Part shown: one piece after another, positions 8,627-16,442 of the stretch
How the letters are laid out: each line of letters begins with the position of its first letter
How positions within the stretch are numbered: position 1 is the first letter of the stretch
Source of the DNA: Streptomyces caelestis
GTDB taxonomy: Bacteria; Actinomycetota; Actinomycetes; Streptomycetales; Streptomycetaceae
DNA: 64,000 nt
NCBI RefSeq assembly: GCF_014205255.1
Contig: NZ_JACHNE010000001.1
Location: 3,844,001-3,908,000 of the forward strand
Direction: 5' to 3'
Notes under the pieces: generated by a model
Told to the model about the DNA's origin: nothing
Database searches by the model: none
Seen by the model: only the letters and a program-made list of their open reading frames with translations
Program-made: the position numbers and the translations under genes

Positions 8627-10141
8627 GTGAACGAGACCCCGCACGCCCTGAGTTCGTCCCGCACGCTGTGGGAGCTGGCCACCCGGCGCGCCGCCCTCAC
8701 CCCCGACCGCCCGCTCTTCCTCCAGGACGACCGGCCCGGGGGGCGCACGCTCACCTTCGGCGCCCTGCGCGCGCGTGCCGAGCGGGTCGCGGCCGGGCTG
8801 TACGGCATGGGCGTACGCCCCGGCACGGTGGTCGCCTGGCAGCTGCCCACCCGCATCGAGACGGCCCTGCTCTCCTTCGCACTGGCCCGCCTCGGCGCCG
8901 TGCAGACCCCGGTCATCCCCTTCCACCGGGACCGCGAGGTCGGCTTCGCACTGCGCGAGTCGAAAGCGGAGTTCTTCGCGGTGCCGGGCGAGTGGCGCGG
9001 CTTCGACCACGGGGAGATGGCCCGGCGGCTGGGCGCGAGGGGCGTCTTCGAGGCGTACGACGACCTGCCCGACGGCGATCCGTCCGTACTGCCTCCCCCG
9101 CCCCGCGACGGCACCGCGGTCCGCTGGATCTACTGGACGTCCGGCACGACCTCCGCCCCCAAGGGCGTGCTGCACACGGACCGTTCCCTGCTCGCGGGCG
9201 GCTCCTGCCTCGCCCACGCCCTGCGGCCCACGGCGGACGACGTGGGGTCGATCGCCTTTCCCTACGCCCACATAGGCGGGCCCGACTACACGGTGATGCT
9301 GCTGCTGTACGGCTTCCCGGCGGTGCTGTTCGAGCAGTTCGCGCTGCCGGACGCGCTGGAGGCCTGCCGGCGGCACGGCGTGACGGTGGCGGGCGGGTCG
9401 ACGGCGTTCTACTCGATGTTCCTGGCGGAGCAGCGCAAGCAGCCGGGCGTTCCGGTCGTCCCCTCCCTGCGGCTGCTGGCGGGGGGCGGGGCGCCCAAGC
9501 CGCCGGAACTGTACCGCGCCGTCGTACGCGAGATGGGCGTGCGGCTCACCCACGGCTACGGCATGACCGAGGTGCCGATGATCACCATGGGGGCGCCGGA
9601 CGACACCCCCGAGTTGCTGGCGACGACCGAGGGGCGGCCGCCGGAGGGGATGGAGATACGGATCGTCGACGGGGAGGTGCGCTTGCGCGGGGAAGCCGTG
9701 TGCCGGGGTTATCTGGATCCGGGGCAGACGGCGGAGGCCTTCGACGAGGACGGGTTCCTGCGCACCGGTGACCTCGGGCATCTCACGGACACCGGGCACC
9801 TGGTCCTCACCGGTCGGCTGAAGGACGTGATCATCCGCAAGGGCGAGAACATCTCGGCCCAGGAGATCGAGGACCTGCTGCACCGGCATCCGGCGGTCGG
9901 GGACGTGGCGGTGATCGGGCTGCCGGACGCGGCGCGCGGGGAGTTGGTGTGCGCGGTGGTGGAACAGCCCCCGGGAGCCGAGACCCTGACGCTCGCGGCC
10001 GCGACCGCCTTCCTGCGCGCCGAGGGACTCTCCGTGCACAAGCTGCCGGAGCGGCTGGAGGTGGTGGACGCCCTTCCGCGGGGCGAGACCCTGCGGAAGG
10101 TGCTGAAGTACAAGCTGCGCGAGCGCTATGCGGGCACGTGA
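8627..10141 (+). CDS. AMP-dependent acyl-CoA synthetase/ligase
   Basis: A 504-residue ANL-superfamily adenylate-forming enzyme that activates a carboxylic acid to its CoA thioester. The P-loop TSGTTSAPKG is at 171-180, GYGMTE near 307-312, the RTGDLG hinge near 376, and the catalytic lysine (RKVLKYK) sits near 491. A GTG start at 8627 follows AAGGAGCAGGGGG. It is divergent from the amidohydrolase/acyl-CoA dehydrogenase operon under shared palindromes, so it is likely the entry enzyme that makes the acyl-CoA those enzymes oxidise. Substrate not readable. Confidence 0.9.
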   Translation: MNETPHALSSSRTLWELATRRAALTPDRPLFLQDDRPGGRTLTFGALRARAERVAAGLYGMGVRPGTVVAWQLPTRIETALLSFALARLGAVQTPVIPFHRDREVGFALRESKAEFFAVPGEWRGFDHGEMARRLGARGVFEAYDDLPDGDPSVLPPPPRDGTAVRWIYWTSGTTSAPKGVLHTDRSLLAGGSCLAHALRPTADDVGSIAFPYAHIGGPDYTVMLLLYGFPAVLFEQFALPDALEACRRHGVTVAGGSTAFYSMFLAEQRKQPGVPVVPSLRLLAGGGAPKPPELYRAVVREMGVRLTHGYGMTEVPMITMGAPDDTPELLATTEGRPPEGMEIRIVDGEVRLRGEAVCRGYLDPGQTAEAFDEDGFLRTGDLGHLTDTGHLVLTGRLKDVIIRKGENISAQEIEDLLHRHPAVGDVAVIGLPDAARGELVCAVVEQPPGAETLTLAAATAFLRAEGLSVHKLPERLEVVDALPRGETLRKVLKYKLRERYAGT

Positions 10142-10203
10142 CCCTCTTCGCGCACGTGACCCTCTTCGCGCACGCGACCCTGTTCGCGCAGGTGACCCTA
10201 TTC
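10132..10203. repeat. 18-bp tandem repeat, four copies, between convergent genes
   Basis: Four head-to-tail copies of GCGCACGTGACCCTCTTC-like units run at 10132-10149, 10150-10167, 10168-10185 and 10186-10203, degenerating to the right. The first unit contains the ligase stop codon and the last unit encodes the final codons of the EF-hand gene on the other strand. Confidence 0.85.
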
Positions 10204-10710
10204 GGGCACGGTGAAGTAGCGGGCGAAGGCGGACACGACCTCGGCCTCGCCGACCTTGCCGTCACCGTCCGAGTCGAGCGTGGCGGCGGCCGGGCCGGCG
10301 ACGTCCTCGGGAACGCCGAGGCACTTCAGGATGCGGGCGGCCTCCTCGACCGTCGCCGCGCCGTCACCGTCGGTGTCGGCGACGTCCAGGGCCGCGTGCA
10401 GGAAGGGACGGGCGATCTCGGCGAACCGGTCGGGGTTGTCGCGCAGGCGCTTGACCGCGCCGCCCACGAACTCCTCGCGTGTGATGCGCTGGTCGCCGTC
10501 GCGGTCCGCTATCCCGGCCATGCCCTGCCAGAAGCCCTCGGCGCCGCCGTACAGCGCCTGCCCCTTGTCGGACCGTGCCGCCACGGCGAACTCCGTGAGC
10601 AGCGCCTTGGCCGCGCCGTAGAAGTCCTCGCGGTCGATGTAGCCGTTGCCGTCCTGGTCGAAGGTGGCGAACCGGGCGGCGATCCTGCGCTCGTACTCGC
10701 TGCTGACCAT
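10198..10710 (-). CDS. four-EF-hand calcium-binding protein (calerythrin-like)
   Basis: A 170-residue soluble protein with four canonical 12-residue EF-hand loops: D18-D29 (DQDGNGYIDRED), D69-E80 (DRDGDQRITREE), D112-E123 (DTDGDGAATVEE) and D146-E157 (DSDGDGKVGEAE). Size and layout match calerythrin and the Streptomyces Cab proteins, calcium buffers or sensors. Loop 1 ends in Asp rather than the usual Glu, which can shift selectivity toward magnesium. The ATG at 10710 is preferred; an upstream in-frame extension has no domain content. It ends inside the tandem repeat and is followed convergently by the ligase gene. Confidence 0.9.
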   Translation of the reverse strand: MVSSEYERRIAARFATFDQDGNGYIDREDFYGAAKALLTEFAVAARSDKGQALYGGAEGFWQGMAGIADRDGDQRITREEFVGGAVKRLRDNPDRFAEIARPFLHAALDVADTDGDGAATVEEAARILKCLGVPEDVAGPAAATLDSDGDGKVGEAEVVSAFARYFTVPE

Positions 10711-10878
10711 GTCTCTTTCGGGCCGCCTTACGTCGGGTGGGGTGCGTCTCGCTCGGAGCGTACGACGGAGGGGGCGGTTCGGGCGCGGGAAAACGTCACT
10801 TGTGCCAAGACCGGGGGAATTCCGGGACAACAGCGTGTCGGAACGGCAACACTCGCCCTGCCGCGCGTCATCGGCCCC

Positions 10879-11259
10879 TCACGCGGACAGGGGTTCGCCC
10901 TCGTCGGCCAGGGCCGCGTCCACATCGCCGTACACGTCGAACAGCCTGCGGACGCCCAGCGCGCCGAGGACCCGGTTGACATGGGACCCGTCGGCCGCGC
11001 CCCGGGCGGGCAGCACCAGCCGCAGCCGGCCCTGGCAGGAGCGGATCAGACGGCGGGCGGCGATGAGCACGCCGACGCCGCTGGAATCACAGAAGAACAC
11101 TTCGGACAGGTCGAGGACCAGACAGTGGTGTCCCTCGGCCACCGCATCGTGCACACGCTGACGCAGCACCGGCGATGTCACCAGATCCAGTTCGCCCGAC
11201 ACCTGGAGCACGGCCCATTCGCCCTGCTCGCCGCCCGTCACTTTGAAGGTCACCACCAC
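10879..11259 (-). CDS. STAS-domain anti-sigma factor antagonist
   Basis: A 126-residue single STAS domain of the RsbV/SpoIIAA/BldG family. The phosphorylation site is in CDSSGVGVL (probable phosphoserine S59). Such antagonists release a sigma factor by binding an RsbW-like kinase when unphosphorylated. The start is one of three consecutive GTG codons (11259, 11256, 11253); the first is used because of GAAGGGC upstream. It is divergent from a sigma factor gene 361 bp away, suggesting a local partner-switching module, but the anti-sigma candidate here is a zinc-finger type rather than a kinase. Confidence 0.88.
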   Translation of the reverse strand: MVVTFKVTGGEQGEWAVLQVSGELDLVTSPVLRQRVHDAVAEGHHCLVLDLSEVFFCDSSGVGVLIAARRLIRSCQGRLRLVLPARGAADGSHVNRVLGALGVRRLFDVYGDVDAALADEGEPLSA

Positions 11260-11620
11260 GCCCTTCGATCGCCAAAACGGAAGCAGTCCCTACGCTTCCT
11301 TGGAGCGCGGCTGCCCAGCGGCCGTTCCCTGAAACGCAAGCCGAAAAACGGATCCCCCGCAGAAGAGGCTTGTTTTAGTCGACTTCGATCCTGTTCGATC
11401 CTTTTCAGTCATGTCTGATCAGGGGGCGGATGGGTAGGCACGCTCCTACGGCACCCTGCCCGAGCGCTGGTGGTCCCCTACCACCTGCGGCCGATCAGGG
11501 GGCGCACATTGCCACAAAGGGGCGTGCGCCACCGGACGTGCCGACTACATTCGAGGAAACGTCGGACACAGGCCGGACAGGGCACGGGCGCGGCACATGA
11601 GCAGGGGGTGAGAAGGCCGC
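11260..11620. other. divergent regulatory region between STAS and sigma genes
   Basis: No gene is seen. An inverted repeat GGTGGT-N5-ACCACC is at 11469-11485. GATGGGTAGG near 11430 resembles the GGGTA -10 of sigma-B-type promoters, but no convincing -35 is visible. Confidence 0.35.
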
Positions 11621-12202
11621 ATGGCGAAAAAGGACGTACCGCCTCGCTGGGACCGCAAGATGCAGCAGCGGCTCGCCCGCGGGGAGGCCGCCGCTCTCGG
11701 TGAGCTCTACGACCGGTTCGCCTCCCTCGTGCACGGCCTCGCCCACCGCGTACTCGGCGACGAGCGCGCCGCCGACGGCATCACACGCGAGGTCTTCATC
11801 CACGTCTGGGAGCATCCGGACGCCTACGACCCGAAACAGGGCCCTCTGCGCACCTGGGTCGCCGCACTGACCCACCGCCTGGCCGTCCAGCGCCTGCGCG
11901 CCACCGAGACCGCCGCCCTCGCCCGCGAGGGCTCCGGCGCCACGGAGGAACTGGAGCACACGGTGCGCCGGGCCTCGGTCGCCGCCCGCGCCGACTACAT
12001 CGTCCAGTCCATGCCGGCCCCGCTGCGCTCGGCCCTGGAACGGGCCTACTTCCAACGCCGCGACTACTGCCAGACCGCCACCGACCTCGGCATCACCGAG
12101 GACGAGGCCCGCCGCCGCCTCCGCCTGGGCCTGCAACTCCTGTCCACCGCCCACGACTGCGAGGCACCCGGCGCACCGCCCGGATACGGGGGTGCGGTGT
12201 GA
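11621..12202 (+). CDS. ECF-type RNA polymerase sigma factor
   Basis: A 193-residue sigma-70 family protein with only regions 2 and 4. Region 2 spans about 15-90 (LGELYDRFASLVHGLAHRVL through TWVAALTHRLAVQRLR) and region 4 about 125-180, with a helix-turn-helix (DYCQTATDLGITEDEARRRLRLG). Region 2.1 is degenerate (ITREVF in place of the usual TQEVF), but the fold is clear. Its stop overlaps the next gene's GTG by four bases (GTGA), tying it to a zinc-finger protein that is the likely anti-sigma factor. A STAS gene lies divergently upstream. The trigger signal is unknown. Confidence 0.88.
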   Translation: MAKKDVPPRWDRKMQQRLARGEAAALGELYDRFASLVHGLAHRVLGDERAADGITREVFIHVWEHPDAYDPKQGPLRTWVAALTHRLAVQRLRATETAALAREGSGATEELEHTVRRASVAARADYIVQSMPAPLRSALERAYFQRRDYCQTATDLGITEDEARRRLRLGLQLLSTAHDCEAPGAPPGYGGAV

Positions 12203-13536
12203 ACGGGCCGGACCGGTTCGAGGCGTACGACGGCCCGGGCGACGACGGGCACGAGGAGAAGGACGACGCCCGGAGCGAGAGCGGCAGTCAGGGCGGGCCC
12301 GGCGGGCCGGAGCCCGGGCGTCCGCCGCGGATCCCCATGCCCCGGACCTCCGTCGAGGACAGCGGGCTGCCGTTGCCCGTGCTGGAGGAACCGGGTGACG
12401 CGGCGTCGCCGTCGCCCGTACGGCCCGTGTTCGAGCACCCCGTGCTCAAGGCCCTGCTCGGCGCCTGGGCGCTGGCCGCGTGCTCGGCGGAGGAGGCCAC
12501 GGCCGTCGAGGAGCACCTCGGCGAGTGCGGCGCGTGTGCCGACGAGGCGCGGCGGCTGCGCGAGGCGGTCGGGCTGCTGCAACGCCCCGACAGCCTCGAC
12601 CTGGACCCGGGCCTGCGCACGCGTGTCCTGGAGTCCTGCCTGGAGCGCCGCCCGCCGCGCATCCCGGTGCCGGACTGGGCCGCCGCGTACGACGCCGAGA
12701 CCGCGCGCCTGGACGCCCTGCTCCAGGACTTCGGCGACGCCGAGTGGCACGCGCCCGTACGGCTGCGCTGGTTCCGGGCCGACGAGGCCACGAGCCGCCG
12801 TACCACCGTCGCGGGTGTCATCGCGCATCTGCTCAGCGTGGACGGGCTGGTGGCGGTCGCGCTCGGCCTCGACGACCCGCTGGGCGACGTCACGCCCAGG
12901 CGCCCGACCCCGGCGGCCCGCACCGAGGCGTACTGGAAAGCCTCCCATTTCCCGCCCACCCGTGCCGTGCGGGCGCCCTGGCGGGAGCAGAGCCACGGCC
13001 TCGTCCGCACGGTGTCCTTCACGGGCGGCGGTGACGGCGGGATGCCGGTGCCGTACGGCGACTTCGCGCTGCCCCTGCACGACGCGATGCTCGACCGGGC
13101 CTTCGAGTGCTGGGTGCACGCGGAGGACATCGCGGACGCGGTCGACTACCCGTACGACCCGCCCTCGCCGCGCCATCTGCACCGCATGATCGACCTGGCC
13201 GCCCGCATGCTGCCGAACGTCCTGGCCCACCGCCGCCGAGGCGGCCTGGCGGCACCCGCCCACCACCGCCACCTCGTGACGGTGGGCGAACCGGGCCGCA
13301 GCCTCCGCCTGGAGATCGAGGGCTCGGGCGGCGGCGAGTGGCTGATCCCCCTCGACTCCCCCGCCGCGAAGGGCTCCGCCGAGCACGAGGTGGCCCACGT
13401 GGCCCTGGACGGCGTCGAGTTCTGCCGCCTGGCAGCGGGCCACGTGCCTCCGCAGGAGGCGGCGGCGGGCCAGGTGGGAGACAGAGAGGCGATCAGGGAC
13501 GTCCTGTTCGCAGCCGCATCACTGAGCAGGATGTGA
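12199..13536 (+). CDS. putative zinc-finger anti-sigma factor fused to an MDMPI (mycothiol-type) domain
   Basis: A 445-residue protein. Residues 1-75 are acidic and disordered. About 78-125 form a ZAS-like zinc-finger domain with H106-x3-C110-x2-C113 (HLGECGAC). About 155-290 match the mycothiol-dependent maleylpyruvate isomerase/DinB-like N-terminal fold (WRADEA-type region, TVAGVIAHLLSVDG, ECWVHAEDIADAV with conserved His). A C-terminal domain completes the protein. There is no transmembrane segment, so it is a soluble anti-sigma candidate. It overlaps the upstream sigma gene by GTGA. The HCC finger together with a thiol-enzyme-like module suggests redox or thiol sensing (inference). Confidence 0.82.
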   Translation: MNGPDRFEAYDGPGDDGHEEKDDARSESGSQGGPGGPEPGRPPRIPMPRTSVEDSGLPLPVLEEPGDAASPSPVRPVFEHPVLKALLGAWALAACSAEEATAVEEHLGECGACADEARRLREAVGLLQRPDSLDLDPGLRTRVLESCLERRPPRIPVPDWAAAYDAETARLDALLQDFGDAEWHAPVRLRWFRADEATSRRTTVAGVIAHLLSVDGLVAVALGLDDPLGDVTPRRPTPAARTEAYWKASHFPPTRAVRAPWREQSHGLVRTVSFTGGGDGGMPVPYGDFALPLHDAMLDRAFECWVHAEDIADAVDYPYDPPSPRHLHRMIDLAARMLPNVLAHRRRGGLAAPAHHRHLVTVGEPGRSLRLEIEGSGGGEWLIPLDSPAAKGSAEHEVAHVALDGVEFCRLAAGHVPPQEAAAGQVGDREAIRDVLFAAASLSRM

Positions 13537-13549
13537 CTGGCTCAGGGGC

Positions 13550-14431
13550 TCAGGCGAAAATCACCGTCCGCCGCCCATTGAGCAGAATCCTCCGCTCGGC
13601 ATGCCACTTCACCGCCCGGGCCAACGCCTGGCACTCCACATCGCGCCCGATCGCGACCAGCCCCTCCGGCGTCACGTCGTGCCCGACCCGCTCGACCTCC
13701 TGCTCGATGATCGGCCCCTCGTCGAGATCGGCCGTCACATAGTGAGCGGTCGCCCCGATCAGCTTCACACCCCGGGCGTGAGCCTGGTGATACGGCTTGG
13801 CCCCCTTGAAGCTCGGCAGGAACGAGTGGTGGATGTTGATGATCCGCCCGGCCAGCGCCTTGCACAGGTCGTCCGACAGCACCTGCATGTACCGCGCGAG
13901 GACGACCAGCTCGACACCCTCCTCACGCACGATGTCGAGCAGCCGGGCCTCCGCCTCGGACTTCGTGTCCTTCGTCACCGGAATGTGGTGGAAGGGGATG
14001 TTGTAGGAGCCCACCAGCTCGGCGAAGTCCGTGTGGTTGGACACCACACCCGCGATCTCCACCGGCAGCGCACCGGTCCGTGCCCGGAACAGCAGGTCGT
14101 TCAGGCAGTGCCCGAACTTGCTGACCATCAGCAGGATGCGCATCTTCTCGTCGGCCCGGTTGATCTGCCAGTCCATCTGGAAGGAGTCACCGATCGCCGC
14201 GAAGCTGGCCCGCAGCTTGTCCAGGGTCACCGGCGCCTCCGCCGAGAAGTGGACCCGCATGAAGAACAGTCCCGTGTCGTGGTCGCCGAACTGCTGGCTG
14301 TCCTCGATGTTGCAGCCGGTCATGAACAGATAGCTCGACACGGCGTGCACGATGCCCTTCCTGTCCGGGCAGGAAAGAGTGAGGACGTACTGGTCGGCCG
14401 GGGCTTCGGCGCGGGTGGACTGCTCGTTCAT
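13550..14431 (-). CDS. purU: formyltetrahydrofolate deformylase
   Basis: PurU hydrolyses 10-formyl-tetrahydrofolate to formate and tetrahydrofolate, balancing the one-carbon pool and feeding formate to PurT. The 293-residue protein has an N-terminal ACT domain (about 14-90, LSCPDRKGIVHAVSSYLF) and a formyltransferase-fold domain. That domain carries the active-site NIHHSFLPSF and the GATAHYVTADLDEGPII segment with conserved His and Asp. Length and full-length similarity are typical. The ATG at 14431 is used. It is convergent with the anti-sigma gene and runs in the same direction as the small gene upstream, 46 bp away. Confidence 0.96.
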   Translation of the reverse strand: MNEQSTRAEAPADQYVLTLSCPDRKGIVHAVSSYLFMTGCNIEDSQQFGDHDTGLFFMRVHFSAEAPVTLDKLRASFAAIGDSFQMDWQINRADEKMRILLMVSKFGHCLNDLLFRARTGALPVEIAGVVSNHTDFAELVGSYNIPFHHIPVTKDTKSEAEARLLDIVREEGVELVVLARYMQVLSDDLCKALAGRIINIHHSFLPSFKGAKPYHQAHARGVKLIGATAHYVTADLDEGPIIEQEVERVGHDVTPEGLVAIGRDVECQALARAVKWHAERRILLNGRRTVIFA

Positions 14432-14477
14432 GCGGGACAGGTTCCCACAAGGAACGACACGACCGGCAATCGTCCCG

Positions 14478-14978
14478 CTACGCGGACCTGGTCATGATCC
14501 GCAGCACCTCCAGGCTGCGCGGCGGTGTGTCCGGCTCCTCGCCGTCGCTCGCGGCCAGCCGCACATGCGCGTCCCGGGCCGCCCGCACCGCCTCCGGCCA
14601 CGCCTCGTGCTCCAGGTACGCGGAGACCGGCGCGTCCGGCCCGACCTGGTGCATGATCCGCAGCACCCGCAGCACGGCTGTGTCGACGAGAGCCGCCTCC
14701 TGAGAGTCGCGGAAGATCGTGCCGACGTACTTCTCGGCGGACCAGTGGTCCAGCCAGGTGTCCTCGACCAGCCGGTACACCGCGTCGGTCACGTCACCGT
14801 AGCCGTCCACACCGGCCAGCCAGACGTCCCGCTGGAACACGGGATCGGAGAGCATGTGCAGCGCCGAGCGCACGTTGCTGCGCCAGCGCCACCACGGCAT
14901 GTCATTGACGGGCATGCCGCCCATGGTGGATGAGCGACGGCCACGACGGGAAGAGTTCTCCGAAGCTTGCACGGTCAT
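14478..14978 (-). CDS. conserved hypothetical protein
   Basis: A 166-residue cytoplasmic protein with no domain I can name; the sequence (for example PWWRWRSNVRSALHMLSD, YVGTIFRDSQEAALVD) looks like a well conserved Streptomyces-specific family. It is helix-rich with no membrane span or signal peptide. The ATG at 14978 follows GGAGGGG at good spacing; an in-frame GTG at 15008 would place that ribosome site inside the gene. It lies just upstream of purU in the same direction and divergent from the binding lipoprotein. A function is not proposed. Confidence 0.8.
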   Translation of the reverse strand: MTVQASENSSRRGRRSSTMGGMPVNDMPWWRWRSNVRSALHMLSDPVFQRDVWLAGVDGYGDVTDAVYRLVEDTWLDHWSAEKYVGTIFRDSQEAALVDTAVLRVLRIMHQVGPDAPVSAYLEHEAWPEAVRAARDAHVRLAASDGEEPDTPPRSLEVLRIMTRSA

Positions 14979-15095
14979 CGATCGTACGTTCCCCTCCACA
15001 TCGGTCACACCGGCCCCTGCATTTCACCTGTGCGTCACCAATTGTTGCCCTCGGAACACTCATCGGTTAGCCATGTGGCGGAATCGTGCGGAGTC

Positions 15096-16406
15096 ATGAC
15101 CGGCAGGCGACGCACCCGCAGCACATCCCTCCCCGGCCTCCTCACCCGTCACGCCAAAATCGGCGTCCTCTTCGCGGGCACGGCGGTCGCGTGCGCGGCT
15201 CTCCTCGCCGGCTGCGGGGTCGTCCCCGGCACCACGGGGGGTACCGGGGACGACCCGATCACCGTCATGACCTGGGCGCCGCAGGGCACCAAGGCCACCA
15301 ACAAGCCCGGCATGCCCGCCTTCGCGCGCGCCTACGCCCGCTGGGTCAACGCCAACGGCGGGATCAACGGCCGCAAGCTCAACGTGCTGACCTGCAACGA
15401 CCACAACGACAGCGTGGCCGCCGCCAAGTGCGCCCGGCGGGCCGCCAAGGAGAACGTCGTCGCGGTCGTAGGATCCTACAGCCAGTACGCCGACTCCTTC
15501 TTCCCCTCCCTGGAGGGCGCGGGCATCCCGTACATAGGCGGCTACGGCATCACCAACGCCGAGTTCACCAGCCCTCTGTCCTACCCCGTCAACGGCGGCC
15601 AGCCCGCGTTGCTCGCCGGTCTGGGCAGCGCCCTCGCCGGCTGCGGGCCGGTCGCGCTGATCCGCCCCGACACCATCGCGGGCGACCAGCTGCCCCCGCT
15701 GCTCGACTCCGGCCTGAAGGCGGGCGGGCACAAGCCCGCGAGGGACCAGCGAGCGGCGGAGGACGCCACCGAGTACGACGGCCACGCCGATCTGGCGCTG
15801 CGGACGACGACCACCGACCCGGAGGACGAGGGCTGCGTGGTGCCCGCGCTCGGGGACCGCAACGGCACCTTCATGGACTCCTTCCGGCGGGCCCGCGAGG
15901 ACTACCCCGACGTACGGACGGCCACCGTGCTCGGCAGCGTCGACCAGACGGTGATCGACGCGACCGGCGGGGCGTCGGGGCCGTACGAGGGCTCGTACAT
16001 CACCGGTTGGTACCCGGTGGCGAGCGATCCGCGCTGGGACGCGATGAAGCGGGTGATCAAGGCGGAGGCCTTCGACGACAACCGCATCGACCCCGCGGAC
16101 GCCGGCGTGCAGACCACGTGGATCGCCTACACCGTGTTCCACAAGGTCGTCGAGTCGCTCGGCGACGGGGAGGTGACCGCCGACACGGTCACGGAGGCCC
16201 TCGACGACGGCCTGAGGATCAGCACGGACGGGCTCACGCCGACGCTTCAGTGGCGGTTCCAGGCCAAGCTCGCCTCCGTCGGCTTCCCGCGCCTGGTCAA
16301 CGCGAACGTGACCCTTCAGGTGGTGCGGGAAGGGCGGCTGGTGTCGGCGCGGAAGGGCTTCGTCGACACGACGAGGACGCTTGAGAACGCCGACGTGAAC
16401 TACTGA
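15096..16406 (+). CDS. ABC-type branched-chain amino-acid-like substrate-binding lipoprotein
   Basis: A 436-residue type I periplasmic-binding protein of the LivK/leucine-binding family. An Arg-rich n-region, hydrophobic stretch and lipobox LAGC (lipidated C40) mark it as a lipoprotein. WAPQGTKATNKPG, AYARWVNANGGINGRKLNV and VVAVVGSYSQYADSF are typical of the family's first lobe. No permease or ATPase gene is adjacent, so it is an orphan receptor. The ATG at 15096 has only a poorly spaced GGAG; an in-frame GTG at 15075 is an alternative, and TTAGCC just upstream could be the -10 of a nearly leaderless transcript. Confidence 0.85.
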   Translation: MTGRRRTRSTSLPGLLTRHAKIGVLFAGTAVACAALLAGCGVVPGTTGGTGDDPITVMTWAPQGTKATNKPGMPAFARAYARWVNANGGINGRKLNVLTCNDHNDSVAAAKCARRAAKENVVAVVGSYSQYADSFFPSLEGAGIPYIGGYGITNAEFTSPLSYPVNGGQPALLAGLGSALAGCGPVALIRPDTIAGDQLPPLLDSGLKAGGHKPARDQRAAEDATEYDGHADLALRTTTTDPEDEGCVVPALGDRNGTFMDSFRRAREDYPDVRTATVLGSVDQTVIDATGGASGPYEGSYITGWYPVASDPRWDAMKRVIKAEAFDDNRIDPADAGVQTTWIAYTVFHKVVESLGDGEVTADTVTEALDDGLRISTDGLTPTLQWRFQAKLASVGFPRLVNANVTLQVVREGRLVSARKGFVDTTRTLENADVNY

Positions 16407-16413
16407 GCCCGCG

Positions 16414-16432
16414 CCCGGCAGTTCACGCCGGG
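16414..16432. terminator. hairpin between convergent genes
   Basis: A perfect 6-bp stem CCCGGC-N7-GCCGGG lies between the convergent stops at 16406 and 16443. It is a likely weak bidirectional terminator without a T tract. Confidence 0.45.
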
Positions 16433-16442
16433 ATCGGTCATC

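Noticed and set aside
10132..10203. CRISPR or attachment-site array
   Set aside because: 18-bp units are directly tandem with no spacers, and no integrase or cas genes are nearby.
11420..11440. Sigma-B-type promoter (GGGTAG) upstream of the sigma factor gene
   Set aside because: No matching -35 element at the right distance; too weak to call.
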